From the NCBI RefSeq assembly GCF_012489685.1, contig NC_080042.1, positions 4,156,501 through 4,220,500 on the forward strand: DNA of 64,000 nt, read 5' to 3'. Of the stretch, positions 11,401 through 23,000 are shown piece after piece. Both the position numbers and the translations under genes were made by a program. Within the stretch, counting starts at the first letter, position 1, and each line of letters starts with the position of its first letter. A model generated the notes under the pieces. That model made no database searches and was not told the DNA's origin. It worked only from the letters and a program-made list of their open reading frames with translations. The stretch comes from Lotus japonicus. Taxonomy: Eukaryota; Streptophyta; Magnoliopsida; Fabales; Fabaceae.

Positions 11401-14400
11401 TCTAAATTAGAGTCAGTGGGCCTGTGGTGTTTGGGCATGGGTTTGGTTTTATCTGTTTGCTTTTGTTATTTGCTTTGGTATTAAGTTAGGCAGTTAGCTT
11501 TTATTTCATGACTTGGGCCTATGTTGGACCAGTGTCATTTTACTTAGTAGGGTTAGTAGGGTTCGTTTATTATAAATAGGACTACTCTCCTTAGATTAGA
11601 GCATGATTTGAGTAATAGAATTTGTAACTGGATTTTCCGTCGGAAGGGTTTCACTCTTGGAAAGAAGGTTCTCCTTCTTGTGAATTCATAAGGATTGTTT
11701 TCGTATCCCCTATCCCTCTCTCTCTTCTTGCCTATTTTTCAGTTTTAATATACAAAAACACCAAAAATATTCCTATTTCCTCTTCCTTTATCTTATCGGT
11801 TGTTAGGATTCTACAATCCTAAGTTCCTAACAGATAGTCACTTATTTTGTTCATTATGAATGTGGGACTTCATAACTCATACTTGAATTTCCAACATCAG
11901 TCAACATTACTATGCTCGCGCTCGTGTCGAATTTTCAAGGTTACCAAACAAGGGCTTAGTTTTGACCGTGCCCACAATCTAGGTTTTGAACATACTTTAG
12001 CACCAACCATCCTCTTTAAATGCTTGGCCCCACCAAACCATCAACTTTGACATCACTTGTGAACCCAAAAGACAGAAGATACCCATCAATTTGCGAAGAC
12101 AGAAATCACAATTGTAGACTTGACACCATATGTTGACCCAGAACTTTATGGAATAAGTTTATGGATCTTCTACTCACACGGTCCTATATGAAGCTTCATA
12201 ACCCAGCATTTAAATTTCTTATATATTATCTTTCTTAATAGAAAAGTTCACAGTTTGGTTAGGTTATTAGTTTTTTTTTTAATAAGCCAATGAATATATT
12301 GAAATGAAGTACAAGGGGTACTTCAACCCAATACAAGAGAAAGCTAAGTATAGTACAAAAAAAACAAATCAAAAGTACAATTGAAAAGATAAAAAATTGA
12401 AGAGACCCCCTTAAAGAAAAGGCTAAATAAAAGGTGCCTCAATAACACAATTTATAAAGCCTAAATAACACTCCAAGAGGACCAGGCAAGCAGCACACTG
12501 AACCCAGCATAGAACACAGAATCTGATCCAAAATAATCCTCCATCATAGATACCGATTATGCCAACAAAACCTCTAATTTAAGAGTGGAAACCAGAACCA
12601 TAATTCACCAAGCTTGGTATCCTAAACCGGCCAACTCGAGATCACTTCCTCAATGCAGCAAGTTTGAAAAAGATTAGAAAACTAAGTCCAAACTCCAATT
12701 GCAAACAGACAACCCTCCACCCCACAATCAGTCAGAATAATGTGCCTTGATATTTCATATCATTTGACCATCCAAAGTAACAGCCAGCTCACAAGAAAAA
12801 TCAGAAGCACCAATTCAAGATAATAACGCATTCTAGGAATCCAGCAGGCAATGCAATGGCGCTGAGCACCACTCAAAAAAAGATGAGGAAAATCCATGAT
12901 TTCGTGCAGATAACCAATTCCAGGATCTGATCTGAATCAATTCAATAATTCGATCACCTTCCAACTCAAGGGACCTGAAAATTCTGTCATTCCTACTCCC
13001 CCAGAGTCCAAATCACAGCCAACCATACTACCTTCCACAATCTGTTCTGCTTTGCATTAAGACTCGGTAGTTCATGCTGAAGCAAATGAGATTGACAGTT
13101 CTTTGGAAGGGCAGTAGAAACACCCACCCAATTATAACAGCAAAGCCATACCTGAAGAGCACGGGGACAAGAAAACAGTAAGTGTTCAGTTGTTTCTTCC
13201 ATCACATTACAAAACACGCAATTGACAGCAGACCCTACAGAGAGTACATTCCTTTTCAACAAATTAGCCTTGGTTGGAATCCTGTCAAGAATCACTCTCC
13301 AAGCCAACGCACAGACCTTCGTCGGAACAAATTTAGACCAGACTTGAACAAATACCTCTTGATCTTCCCTCTCCACCGCGTGCATCAGAAAATTATACGC
13401 AGACTTAACAGTGTACGCCCCCCCTCCTGGTTCCGGCGCCCATTTACACAAATCAGCAGCCCCTTGGCGCAATTGACAATCCCGTAAGGCCACCAATAAA
13501 TCATCCTTCTGACTTAATTCTCTAGTACTTAAATCACGGCGCCAGTGGAACGACCAGCACCAAACACCATGTTGCCAACTGCCCATGTCCCTCACCTTGC
13601 TGTTTTTTTGGATAGACAATCTATACAGGTGAGGAAAACGAGACTTTAAGCATGAGTCCCCAACCCACCTCTGCTTCCAGAACATAGTACTGTCACCTTC
13701 CCCAATCACCCACTGCCTGAGTCAAACCAGCACTCCTCCATCTCAGAAAAACAAGAATTCCAAAGATCTTGCCACCAGGGAGAAGAGTTGGCAGGTTTAC
13801 AGACTAGTTTGATCATGAATAAGCCGCCAGCGCCACTTGCCCAAAAGAGCCAAATTAAATTTCTCCACATCCTTGACCCCCAAGCCGCCGCAAGCCTTTG
13901 GATGACAGACCTTCTCCCAACCTACCCAGCATGGTTAGGTTATTAGTACTTCATGTTAAGTATTTGCTGTTTTACATTTACTATTAAACTACATTCAATT
14001 TTAAATTTGCGGGAGCCTTGCAGAACCGTCATTATGAAAATCATTGATTGTCGATGATTTCCTCCAATCCTGAGCCTGTGATGGGTTTCTGCACTTCGAT
14101 GCTTACCTTAGTAGGGTGTTTAGAGAGCAAGTGAATTAGAATGATAGTGATAATCATACATGCGGGGTAGATGGTGTTGCACCTGGGCCTTTTGATATAG
14201 ATAGAAGCAATCAACAACTTATTTTTGAGTAGCTTATCTTAGGTTTCCTTTATCGGAACAATTATTTTGAGCTTGAATGCTATATCTTGATAAGATCTTA
14301 TCAATTATTTGTCTTGGTGCATATTATGCAGTTAAGTTTGTGAAAAGGCTGAATTTGTTTTGTTCTCATGACGATATCCTCGTTCAGTTTACTAGACAAC

Positions 14401-14794
14401 ATTTATATATTCATTAGCTTTTGATGATGGCTTATTAATGCTATGAATATAATTTTTGTGAAAACATTCTGTATTGTTGCTTCATTGAAGCTTACAAACT
14501 TTTTAAAAATGATCTATATACTATGCTAATGTATTGACTTTTAAAAATATGCCAATCATAAATATTGTATTTAAGTGTGTGATTAAAAAAGTGTATTATA
14601 GCATTTATTTGGAAGTATATTTCAAGTTTTCAGTATCGAATTGTGTTTCATTATGCTTTTCGCCTCCAAGATAGCTAATAAGATTTATGTGATTTGGTGA
14701 GGGACAGGAAGAGCTGGTTAAGACGTATGGACCAGAATCAATAGCAGATTTACTGCCCATGAAGCCTGCTGGGGGATGCACAAACAAAAGTTGA
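8414..14794 (+). CDS. Group G (G-box-binding-factor-like) bZIP transcription factor, nine coding exons
   Basis: Coding exons are 8414-8473, 8568-8612, 8713-8802, 8908-9012, 9254-9302, 9430-9506, 9966-10043, 11027-11152 and 14708-14794. All introns are GT-AG and the joined frame encodes 238 residues without a stop. The basic region (143-168) contains [13 protein letters not shown] with the Asn-x7-Arg DNA-contact spacing. The zipper has heptad residues L174, L181, L188, L195, L202 and I209. The N-terminal PDWTRMQAYYNPG (residues 29-41) resembles the region ahead of the proline-rich activation domain in plant GBFs; the protein is shorter than usual for that group. It is expected to act in the nucleus as a dimer on ACGT-core promoters. 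The ATG was chosen as the first in frame after the predicted leader intron. The last intron (3.55 kb) is enlarged by a solo LTR and a LINE. Family is secure; subgroup is by motif recognition. Confidence 0.9.
10044..11026 (+). other. Intron 7 of the bZIP gene
   Basis: This 983-bp AT-rich intron separates the basic region from the zipper exon. No element with defined ends was recognised in it. Confidence 0.7.
11392..11832 (+). mobile_element. Copia-type solo LTR in last intron of the bZIP gene
   Basis: A 441-bp unit starts TGTTAGG and ends CCTAACA, with an exact 5-bp duplication GATAG at 11387-11391 and 11833-11837. It holds TATAAATAGG at 11571 with a pyrimidine-rich region downstream, as expected of an LTR. 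No internal region or second LTR is present, so it is the product of LTR-LTR recombination. It lies in the sense direction of the host gene and could supply a cryptic promoter. Confidence 0.88.
11838..12255 (+). other. Last-intron sequence between solo LTR and LINE
   Basis: Intronic DNA with fragments that look like older repeats (GTGGGACTTCATAACTC near 11863), but no ends or coding content could be assigned. Confidence 0.5.
12272..13931 (-). mobile_element. 5'-truncated LINE (L1 type) in last intron of the bZIP gene
   Basis: A 16-bp target duplication TGGTTAGGTTATTAGT occurs at 12256-12271 and 13932-13947. Directly after the left copy comes a T run (12271-12280), the poly(A) tail of a minus-strand LINE. 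The element is 1660 bp, keeps only the end of RT, the zinc-binding domain and a 3' tail, and is truncated at its 5' end (right side), as is usual in target-primed reverse transcription. It is antisense to the host gene. Confidence 0.93.
12993..13709 (-). pseudogene. LINE ORF2 fragment: RT C-terminus and zf-RVT zinc-binding domain
   Basis: The 238-codon open stretch matches the reverse-transcriptase zinc-binding domain of plant LINEs: [39 protein letters not shown] and the zinc ligands in [18 protein letters not shown]. Upstream, at 13710-13931, interrupted minus-strand translation gives [19 protein letters not shown], the RT thumb region, so the frame once continued. The catalytic RT core and endonuclease are absent because of the 5' truncation. 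It has no function by itself. Confidence 0.9.
13948..14707 (+). other. Remainder of last intron of the bZIP gene
   Basis: AT-rich intron sequence ending at the acceptor GGGACAG|GAAGAG (14707/14708). No element recognised. Confidence 0.6.
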
Positions 14795-15315
14795 AGATAG
14801 GAAGCATCTCAAATTATCAGAATACATCTTTTTTTCTTATTAATTAGGGCCAGTTTTGAGGTTTGACCCTGTTTAAGCTGTCCAGATTAAAGAAACTCTG
14901 AAAATAGAAGTGAGTGAAAATAGTACAATAATGATGGCTTTCAAATAATAATTTGAAGAATTTACAGTCCATTTTCCAAATAAATCAAATTTCAATATTA
15001 AGCGTTGAGGAAATCATAGTGCAAAATTTGGGTTGTCTGTGGGTGAACAAGTCTCTCTACTTCCTTTAGTCTTATCCCAGATTTTCTTTTAAAAGTAAAA
15101 AGAACTTCATTAAACTTCAATATAAACATTAGGGGTGTTTACAAGTTGGGTTGGTTCGAGTTTGGAGTAAAGTGAAATATGAAATGATCAAATTTAATTG
15201 GATTGATTTCTTTTGGTTTATAAATTTTTCCAGTAAATCCGAATCAATCAGATCTTGATAAAAATATGATGATTTTGGTTGGAGTTATTGGGTTAGTATA
15301 TAAAAATAACTATTA
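14795..15315 (+). other. 3'UTR and downstream region of the bZIP gene
   Basis: AATAAA at 14979-14984 is a candidate poly(A) signal about 185 bases after the stop. From about 15131 the motif TAGGGGTGTTTACAAGTTGGG resembles a hAT-type terminus, but no partner end was found before the TIR element begins. Confidence 0.45.
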
Positions 15316-16462
15316 TATTGGTACCTGTGTTTGAGTCGCCGTCTGAGGTGAATCCCTCCCCGGAAAATATTTGGTCTAAAGTCCCCGTGTTTGAAAAACT
15401 TTTCGAGCGGGTCCTCGCCGGAGGGCTGAACTCCGGCAAGTGATAATTTGGATCGCTGACTGTGTTAGTTATGCTTACGTGGATTTAAAAAAAAAATTAA
15501 AAAATTAAAAAAAATTACATGTCAGATTCATTAATCAAATTAACTACAATTAAACATATTAACAAATCTAACCCTAAATCAATTAACAAAATCAATTTCC
15601 CCCCAAATTAACTTCAATTCCCCCAAATTAACCTAAAAAATAACACTCACCCAGTACACCCAACCTCAAACCCAGTACACAACACAAACCCAGAACACCC
15701 AACCTCAAACCTCACCCACAGTTTCTAAACCCCCTCACCCAACCTCACCCTCACCCTTGTGAGACCCAAGTTTTTAAGTTGGAATAAATCGAATAAAATT
15801 TCTTTTCACGATTAATCTGATGTAACGTGAAGGAAAACCTGAACAAGGGAATGTTGAATGGAACAAATTTGTGAAGGATAAAGTTCAGGAAAAAGCTAAG
15901 GATTTTATCGAAGTCGATAAAAGTTATAACACGATTAGTATTTGATTTAAATCTAGGTCAAGAACGCTAGAAAATAGCTAATTTACGTTTTTAGACACGA
16001 CGGAAATTAATTCCAAAAATCTTCAGAGAAATGTCAGAACTTCTCTTGATCGTCTCTAAACAAGCGTTTCGATGCGAAACCCTGGAATGTACGAACGTCA
16101 AATTCCAATACTCGGAAGTTTGCCGAAACCGAAACCCTGATAGTTCAGAAACCCTAAAATTTACGGACGATGAAGACTTTTTCTATTCGGAGCTTCAAAT
16201 GAAGATTCCACCCGCGCTCGCCTATTTCTCTTGATATTTCTAATCTTTCTTCAGAACAAAGTTTTCTCATCCGACATCAACTGCAAAAAGTAGTTTTCGG
16301 GTAAAACCGATTTACAACGACTTTTGATCGTTTGATTAAATTCCAAGAAACCTGTTTTGAGTTCTGGAATTCTGTCGCCAGAACTTATCTTAGAATTCTC
16401 CGAGGATTACACAGGAAAAATCGGAATCGCGAAATTTTCATTTTTCGAAATTTTCCAAAAAC

Positions 16463-16470
16463 TATAAATA
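16463..16470 (+). promoter_or_regulatory. LTR TATA box, Tekay element 1
   Basis: TATAAATA at the same relative place as 32492, 39282 and 42551 in the other LTRs, always after a CGCGAAATTTTCATTTTnC block. It marks the U3/R border, leaving over 3 kb of R-U5. Confidence 0.75.
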
Positions 16471-17273
16471 GCGGGAAAATGAAAAAAATTCAAAAAAACT
16501 CACCCATTTCCCCCATTGAACCCGCGAGCTTCCAAGAGAGGAGGAGGATTTTGATTTTCGCCGTTTCTTGCCCGTTTGCTTCACCGATCGTTGCAAATCG
16601 AAGACCTTGAGGTAGGTAAACCATATCTCTCTTCTGATCGTCGTTTCTGTCGACTTCTCCTATGTCTTTCTGTGCTCAAAGTTTTGAGCTTTTTGTAAAA
16701 CTGTCCAAATAAGCTGATTTCAGTGTCTAAACTTATTCCCTGCATGCTCCTGAGCGTGTTTTGCGGATTATATTTTGTCGAATGTCGACGAAATGCCGCC
16801 GGGATCAATTTCTGATGGAAAAACCCATTTTTGGGTAAAGCTCCGTTCTTTACGTTAAAAATTCGCGACTTAGCTTCGTGCTAGTAGGATTAGTTGTCAT
16901 AAATGTCGTTGTTGACGTACCCATCCAATTTGTTTTTCGAAAATCCAGTTTTGAAAATTCTGAGCTGAAAATAATGACCAAAATACCCCTGCGACAGTTT
17001 TTCATCCGAAAATTTTTCCGAGCTTAGAACCGTCTTAGTTACGGCTAATGATAACCTAGGAACCAAGTTTGATCGAAGAAAAATCGATCCCCCTAATTAG
17101 GGAAAGTGGCCGAGAGCTCCATTGAGGGGGGAGGGAATTTTGGTTTTTCGAAAACTTGTCTTAACGCGTTAGATTGTCGTACGTAGGAGTTGGTAATGTG
17201 TCGTGTGACCCTAGTGCGTTTTGTTTGTTGAGTTTCTGACTCATTGTGCTTGATTTCTGTGATTTGTTCTAAG

Positions 17274-17351
17274 GTTCATTTGAAGGATTTTGTGAAGTTC
17301 CAGAAGAAAATTGTGAGGGAAACTTGGAAAAGCAAGCTGGAAAACCAACCG
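17274..17351 (+). other. Candidate leader exon inside the LTR (78 bp)
   Basis: It is bounded by TTCTAAG| upstream and |GTGAGG downstream. Equivalent segments at 33306-33383, 40091-40168 and 43362-43439 are also exactly 78 bp with AG and GT borders, although the solo-LTR copy is strongly diverged. One frame (beginning SFE/SVE after the first two bases) is open in all of them. Function is not known; it may be an untranslated or translated exon of the LTR transcript. Confidence 0.5.
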
Positions 17352-18925
17352 GTGAGGGCTTCTCACTGAATACTAGCTAATGTTTTAGGTGTCGACTAAT
17401 TCGACTTGATTTATTGTTTATGCACTTGATTGTGTTTGATTGGGAAAATGTTTTCTGAGGCTACGGCTGACAATTGATAATCTTTTATTGCTTGATTGCT
17501 GTTGAAGTTGAATCACATGCTAAATGCTACCTGGTTAATATAGGATGTGTGATATTTGCCCTATATGCTAAGTGCTAAATGGTTATTCCTCAATGTGCTG
17601 TTATATGTGTCATGACTGTTGGATTGTACTGTTTGAAATATGCAAGTACACATATATCTGTTATTCGGCAGAGTGAGGATAACGGGCTGTTATGCCAACT
17701 TTTATTGTGAGATTTGAGAAAGTTTGATGGGACGGACCGAGGTTCGGACCATTGATATTGTTTGATGGATCGAGACCTTCTCTGGGAAGTATTTGGGATT
17801 ATGGGAGTTTTTTTTTTTAAACTTATAGGATTTGTGATAAAACTAAATGAATGTTATTTTACAAGGAAAATTCATACGACACTAAGCAACCTCAAGACCT
17901 TTATTTAATGATTACAAATTCAATTAAGAGCTTAAGACATGAATATTAGTTTTTGGAAAATGAGAAGTGTCGCCGAGTCCAAGTTTTGGGGAAACTGATG
18001 AGTTTCCGAGTATGTTGATACTCTTTCGCTCTATGAGCTGATTTTTTATTTGGGCTATCTAAAGGATAAGCCGAGAAATTAATAAGTTTTCAGGTATGAT
18101 GATACTCTTTCGCTCGATGAGCTGATTTGCTGTTGGGCTATCTGAAAGATAAGCCAGGAAACGGGTAGTTTCCAAGTACATTGGTACTTTGTGCTCGCTG
18201 AGCAGTTTTTGACCATCGGATGGAGATGAGTCGGATGATTCGAGAAATCATCATGAGTTACTTTTTATAATTATTTGTCTTTTGTCGCAGAATCGACATT
18301 TACCTTAGGGTATTCTTTTTAGAGACAATTAGTTAGCTAGAACACGTGACGACGTGACGAGTGAGGTCGGAGACGTTGTTTGGCTAACCACTTGCATTCA
18401 TGCACTCATTGAGGTTAATACACGGTGGGATTGCCGGACCTCGTTGGATTCCAAAAATGGTCATAAGACCCGAATTTCCATGTAAGAACACTGCGGTGAT
18501 TCTTGGTAGCAGACGGAAATGGCAGGCCTGCGGGTTTACTGCTGATCTGACTACACTTTGTTTGGTATAAGAGACACGCGAGCGGAAATGGTCCCACCGT
18601 GGCTGGTGTTAGGGCTGACTCGTTAGTGCCCATCCCTCCGGAATGCATCTCGTTCCTTTGCATATGCATTTCATGCACCATTCATGCTGATTATAGTTGC
18701 TGTTTGTGTTTGTTACCTGTCAGTGTTTTGATTTATGTTATATGCCAGCAAATGTAATATATGTCTATTGGACAGGTTTTGCAACTATAATGTTGACATC
18801 TGTAATTAAGACTATGTGGCTAATATTTAATTTTTGCCTATTGGATGTACTATTATGTAATTCTTTGAGTTGACCCTTGCGCGTGCTACCTGTGTATGGG
18901 GGGCTATGTATGCCCTTTTTGTCAG

Positions 18926-19381
18926 ATGATGTCTATGTCCGACTGGTTCGAGATGGTCGTCCCCACGGGGGGGACCAGATTTGAGTTGCTTGACACAGAG
19001 ACCCCGGGCTCGTGGGTGGTAGACCCCGCAGGTCACCGAGCCATTTACACGGGGCGTATTATGGAGGACCACGTGGACCGATTTGGGAACCTGACGCAAG
19101 GAGTTTTGAGACGCCACACCGTTAGCTTCAACCCACCACCGGGCGTGCATTGTGGCCCTGGAGTTGTAGTGCCACCACCACCATCGTCGCCTGAGGATGA
19201 GGAGGACCCGTTAGAGGAGTTGCCGGTAGGGGGTGCTTCGTCTGAGTCCAGCTCACCCACCATTGCGGCTGCTGTCTTGGGATCGGGTACAGTACCCGTG
19301 GTACCTGCTGTGAGGACCGATGCCGTTGTTGACGTGATCGTCCTGGATTCCGATTTAGACGACGATCATGGGGATGCGTAG
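18926..19381 (+). CDS. LTR-embedded ORF, conserved protein of unknown function (151 aa)
   Basis: The ATG lies directly after an acceptor-like TTTTTGTCAG and the frame runs 151 codons. The N-terminal half (MMSMSDWFEMVVPTGGTRF, then WVVDPAGHRAIYTGRIMED) is conserved in three LTR types. The C-terminal half is rich in P, E, D and S (SSPEDEEDPLEELP) and ends in an acidic tail. No family is recognised; no signal peptide or membrane segment is seen. Copies at 35048, 41832/45627 and 44931 are interrupted. Against the divergent solo-LTR copy many codons change synonymously while DW, GG, WV, GHRA, Y, GR and MED persist, which argues for a real protein. It is not part of gag-pol. Whether it is expressed cannot be seen from sequence. 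Confidence 0.6.
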   Translation: MMSMSDWFEMVVPTGGTRFELLDTETPGSWVVDPAGHRAIYTGRIMEDHVDRFGNLTQGVLRRHTVSFNPPPGVHCGPGVVVPPPPSSPEDEEDPLEELPVGGASSESSSPTIAAAVLGSGTVPVVPAVRTDAVVDVIVLDSDLDDDHGDA

Positions 19382-19847
19382 TTGGCGTGGTGTGTAGTAC
19401 TCCTAGAGTAGGGATTAGGGTAGGAGTAGCGTCGTGGCTCTGATCATCAGTTTTTCTCATTTTGGGGCAGGGTAGGTCCCCGACCTATAGCTTTTTGTGT
19501 GGTTCTCTTGACGGGAGTCACAGGGAGTTGGTCAGATTAGGAGGTATTTTGAGGTGACCTACTTTCTGGTTGGAGGACTGTATATCAGGATACTGACTCT
19601 ATATTTTGTGTTGTACATATTTGTCGTTAGGCACTACTTTCCCGTCACTGGAGGCTACTCGTGACGTAGTTCACCGTTTAGTTGTGGGGAGTGTATATAT
19701 TGTACATTAGTTCTGTTTACTTTTAGTTGATGCATCTTTAAGATTTGACGAGTCTTTATTTACTGGAAAAAAAAATATTCACGTTTTTACGCTTTATTTT
19801 CTTTTGGTTACTAAAGTGACGCCACCGGAATCGGGGTGTTACATTTG

Positions 19848-19859
19848 TGGTATCAGAGC
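19848..19859 (+). other. Primer binding site (tRNA-iMet), Tekay element 1
   Basis: TGGTATCAGAGC, four bases after the LTR end. Confidence 0.92.
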
Positions 19860-20056
19860 TTGTCGAGTCTTTCGGGAGTCTTTGGGGAATAGGTCTTCTG
19901 TGCTAGGTTGTGTGACTCTGCAAAGAGTAAAAATTGATTGTCTGCCAAGCGATTTTTCGCTTAGAATTGATTGAAGTTATTGCTTAATCATATTGTATAG
20001 TTATGTTAGATGCTATCTTATGATGAGTACTAACTGTTTGTTTGACTTAACAGAAC

Positions 20057-23000
20057 ATGGTGAACACTAACCAATTAGCGGAGATGATGGCCACTATGGC
20101 CCAAGTTGTGACTGCCCAAGCAAATGAAAATGCTTTGAGACGTGCAGCTGAGGAAGCACGTGATCAGCATCAGCGTCAGAGGGAAATAACTCTGGATCAG
20201 AATAAGGGATTAAATGATTTCAGGAGACAAGACCCACCAAAGTTCTCGGGTGGTACTGACCCTGATAAAGCGGATCTCTGGATCCAGGAAATTGAGAAGA
20301 TTTTCGGAGTGTTGCAAACTGCTGAAGGTGCCAAGGTTGGCATGGCTACTTATCTGTTGATTGGGGATGCTGAATATTGGTGGAGAGGCGCCAGGGGAAT
20401 TATGGAAGCCAACAATGAAGAAATCAACTGGAATTCTTTCCGGACTGCATTCCTGGAGAAGTATTTTCCAACAAGTGCTCGGGATGAGCGAGAGGCACAG
20501 TTCCTGACACTTCGTCAAGGGAGTATGTCTGTACCTGAATTTGCTGCTAAGTTGGAATCTTTGGCTAAGCATTTCCAATTTTTCCATGATCATGTGGATG
20601 AACGCTACATGTGTAAGCGTTTTGTCAATGGATTGAGGCCGGATATTGAGGATTCTGTGAGGCCACTGGGAATCATGCGTTTTCAGTTGCTTGTTGAGAA
20701 AGCTACAGAGGTTGAGTTGATGAAGAATAAGAGGTTGAATCGTACTGGAGGTGGAGGACCAGTGAGATCAAGTTCTCAAAATTACCAAGGAAAAGGGAGA
20801 TTTCAGAACAAGAAACCATATCAACGTCCTGCTGGAAGAGGGTTTACCTCAGGATCTTACAGACCTATGGCCGGTACTGCTGGAGGTTCTGGAGATCAGG
20901 CTGTGAATAGAAATGTGAACTGTTTCAAGTGCGGGAAGCTGGGGCACTATGCCAACGCGTGTACAGACACGAGGCCTAAGTGCTTTAACTGTGGCAAGTT
21001 TGGACACAATGCCAGTCAGTGTAGGGCACCCAAGACTGAACCGTCTGTTAACACTGCTAGAGGGAAACGTCCTGCCGCCAAAGCAAGAGTTTACACCATG
21101 GATGGTGAAGAGGCTGAAGGACTTGATGGTCTGATCAGAGGGAATTGCGAGATTGACGGTAATCTCCTAACTGTACTTTTCGATTCCGGTGCAACACATT
21201 CGTTTATTTCTAGGGAGTGCGTGACCAGACTGAAACTGCCTGTTACTGCTTTGAGCTTTGATCTTATTGTCACTACACCTGCTAGAACCCTACTTGCTAA
21301 TGCTGCAGGCATGTATTGTCCGGTGACATATAGGGATAGAGTCTTTCATGCTAATCTGGTATGCTTAACTCTCAAGAACTTAGATGTTATTCTAGGAATG
21401 GATTGGTTATCTCATTATCATTGTCTTTTGGACTGCAACCGAAAGAGAGTGGTTTTTCCTGACTCGGATCTTTTCGAGTATCTATCTGCGAATCATATCA
21501 GTGTTTCTTTGAACGAGGGATCTCAAGAGTACTCTTCATTGCTGAACCTAGAGGGTAAAGGGAATCCGAATGTGGATGGTATTCCAATTGTGAGAGACTT
21601 CACTGACGTATTTCCTGATGATGTACCTGGATTGCCGCCTGTCCGCGACATCGAGTTTGCTATTGACATTGTACCGGGAACAGGGCCAATTTCGATTGCA
21701 CCATATCGTATGGCACCTGCAGAGTTAGTGGAATTAAAGTCTCAGATCGAAGATCTTCTGTCTAAAGGATTTATTCGTCCAAGTGTTTCGCCTTGGGGAG
21801 CGCCAGTTTTATTGGTAAAGAAGAAGGATGGAAGGTCTAGATTGTGTGTTGATTACCGACAACTTAACAAAGCAACCGTCAAGAATAGGTATCCGTTGCC
21901 TAGAATTGATGATTTGATGGATTAACTTCGAGGAGCTGCGGTATTCTCAAAGATAGACCTGAAGTCGGGTTATCATCAAATTAGAGTGAAGACGGAGGAT
22001 ATTCAGAAGACTGCATTCAGAACTCGCTATGGACACTATGAGTATTTAGTGATGCCATTTGGAGTGACAAATGCACCTGCTGTCTTTATGGACTACATGA
22101 ACAGGACTTTCCATGCATTCTTAGATCGATTTGTCGTAGTGTTTATCGACGATATTCTGATTTACTCAAAGGATGCTAAGGACCATGAGGAGCATCTGCG
22201 CCAAGTCTTGCAAGTGTTGAGGGAGAAGAAGCTGTACGCTAACCCTTCCAAGTGTGAATTTTGGCTTGAAGAAGTGAAATTTTTAGGTCATGTGATCTCT
22301 AAGGAAGGTATAGCGGTGGATCCAGCAAAGGTAGAGACAGTATTGGCTTGGGAACAGCCAAAGACTGTGACGGAAGTCAGAAGTTTTGTTGGTCTGGCGG
22401 GATACTATCGCCGTTTCATCGAGAACTTTGCCAAGATTGTTGGACCTTTGACTCAACTTACGAGGAAGGATCAACCTTTTGCATGGACCGAAGCCTGTGA
22501 AACGAGTTTCCAGACGATGAAGGAACGTTTGACGACGTCACCTGTGTTAGTTCTGCCACAACCAGAGGAACCGTATAAGGTTTATTGTGATGCTTTGTAT
22601 CAAGGGTTGGGATGTGTGCTGATGCAACATCGGAAAGTTGTAGCTTATGCTTCACGACAACTGAAGACTCACGAGAAGAACTATCCGACCCATGACCTAG
22701 AGTTAGCTGCGATTGTATTTGCGCTGAAGATCTGGAGGCATTACTTATATGGATGCACTTTCACTATATTCAATGATCATAAGAGTTTGAAGTATCTGTT
22801 TGATCAGAAGGAGCTGAATATGAGACAACGAAGATGGATGGAATTCATCAAGGATTATGAATTTACTCTACAATATCATCCTGGAAAGGCTAATGTTGTT
22901 GCTGACGCCTTGAGTAGGAAGATGCATATCTCGTCAATGATGATTAAGGAGCTGCAATTACTGGAACAATTCCGAGATTTGAGTTTAGATGTGAGATCAT

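Larger units (their letters stand above)
15758..19843 (+). repeat. 5' LTR of Tekay element 1 (4.1 kb)
   Basis: Starts TGTGAGACCC and ends CGGGGTGTTACA just before the primer site. It carries TATAAATA at 16463, a leader splice donor at 16611/16612, a 78-bp candidate exon (17274-17351), a short tandem hairpin block (about 17990-18190) and a 151-codon ORF (18926-19381). It is clearly related to, but diverged from, the LTRs at 31776-35909 and 38575-46459. Confidence 0.93.

Noticed and set aside
18415..18681. Minus-strand frames beginning MVHEM in three Tekay LTRs (also 34515-34802 and 41210-41587)
   Set aside because: They are found only in the closely related LTRs, so conservation follows from DNA similarity. 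The diverged solo LTR shows no counterpart, and no promoter or splice context favours this strand.
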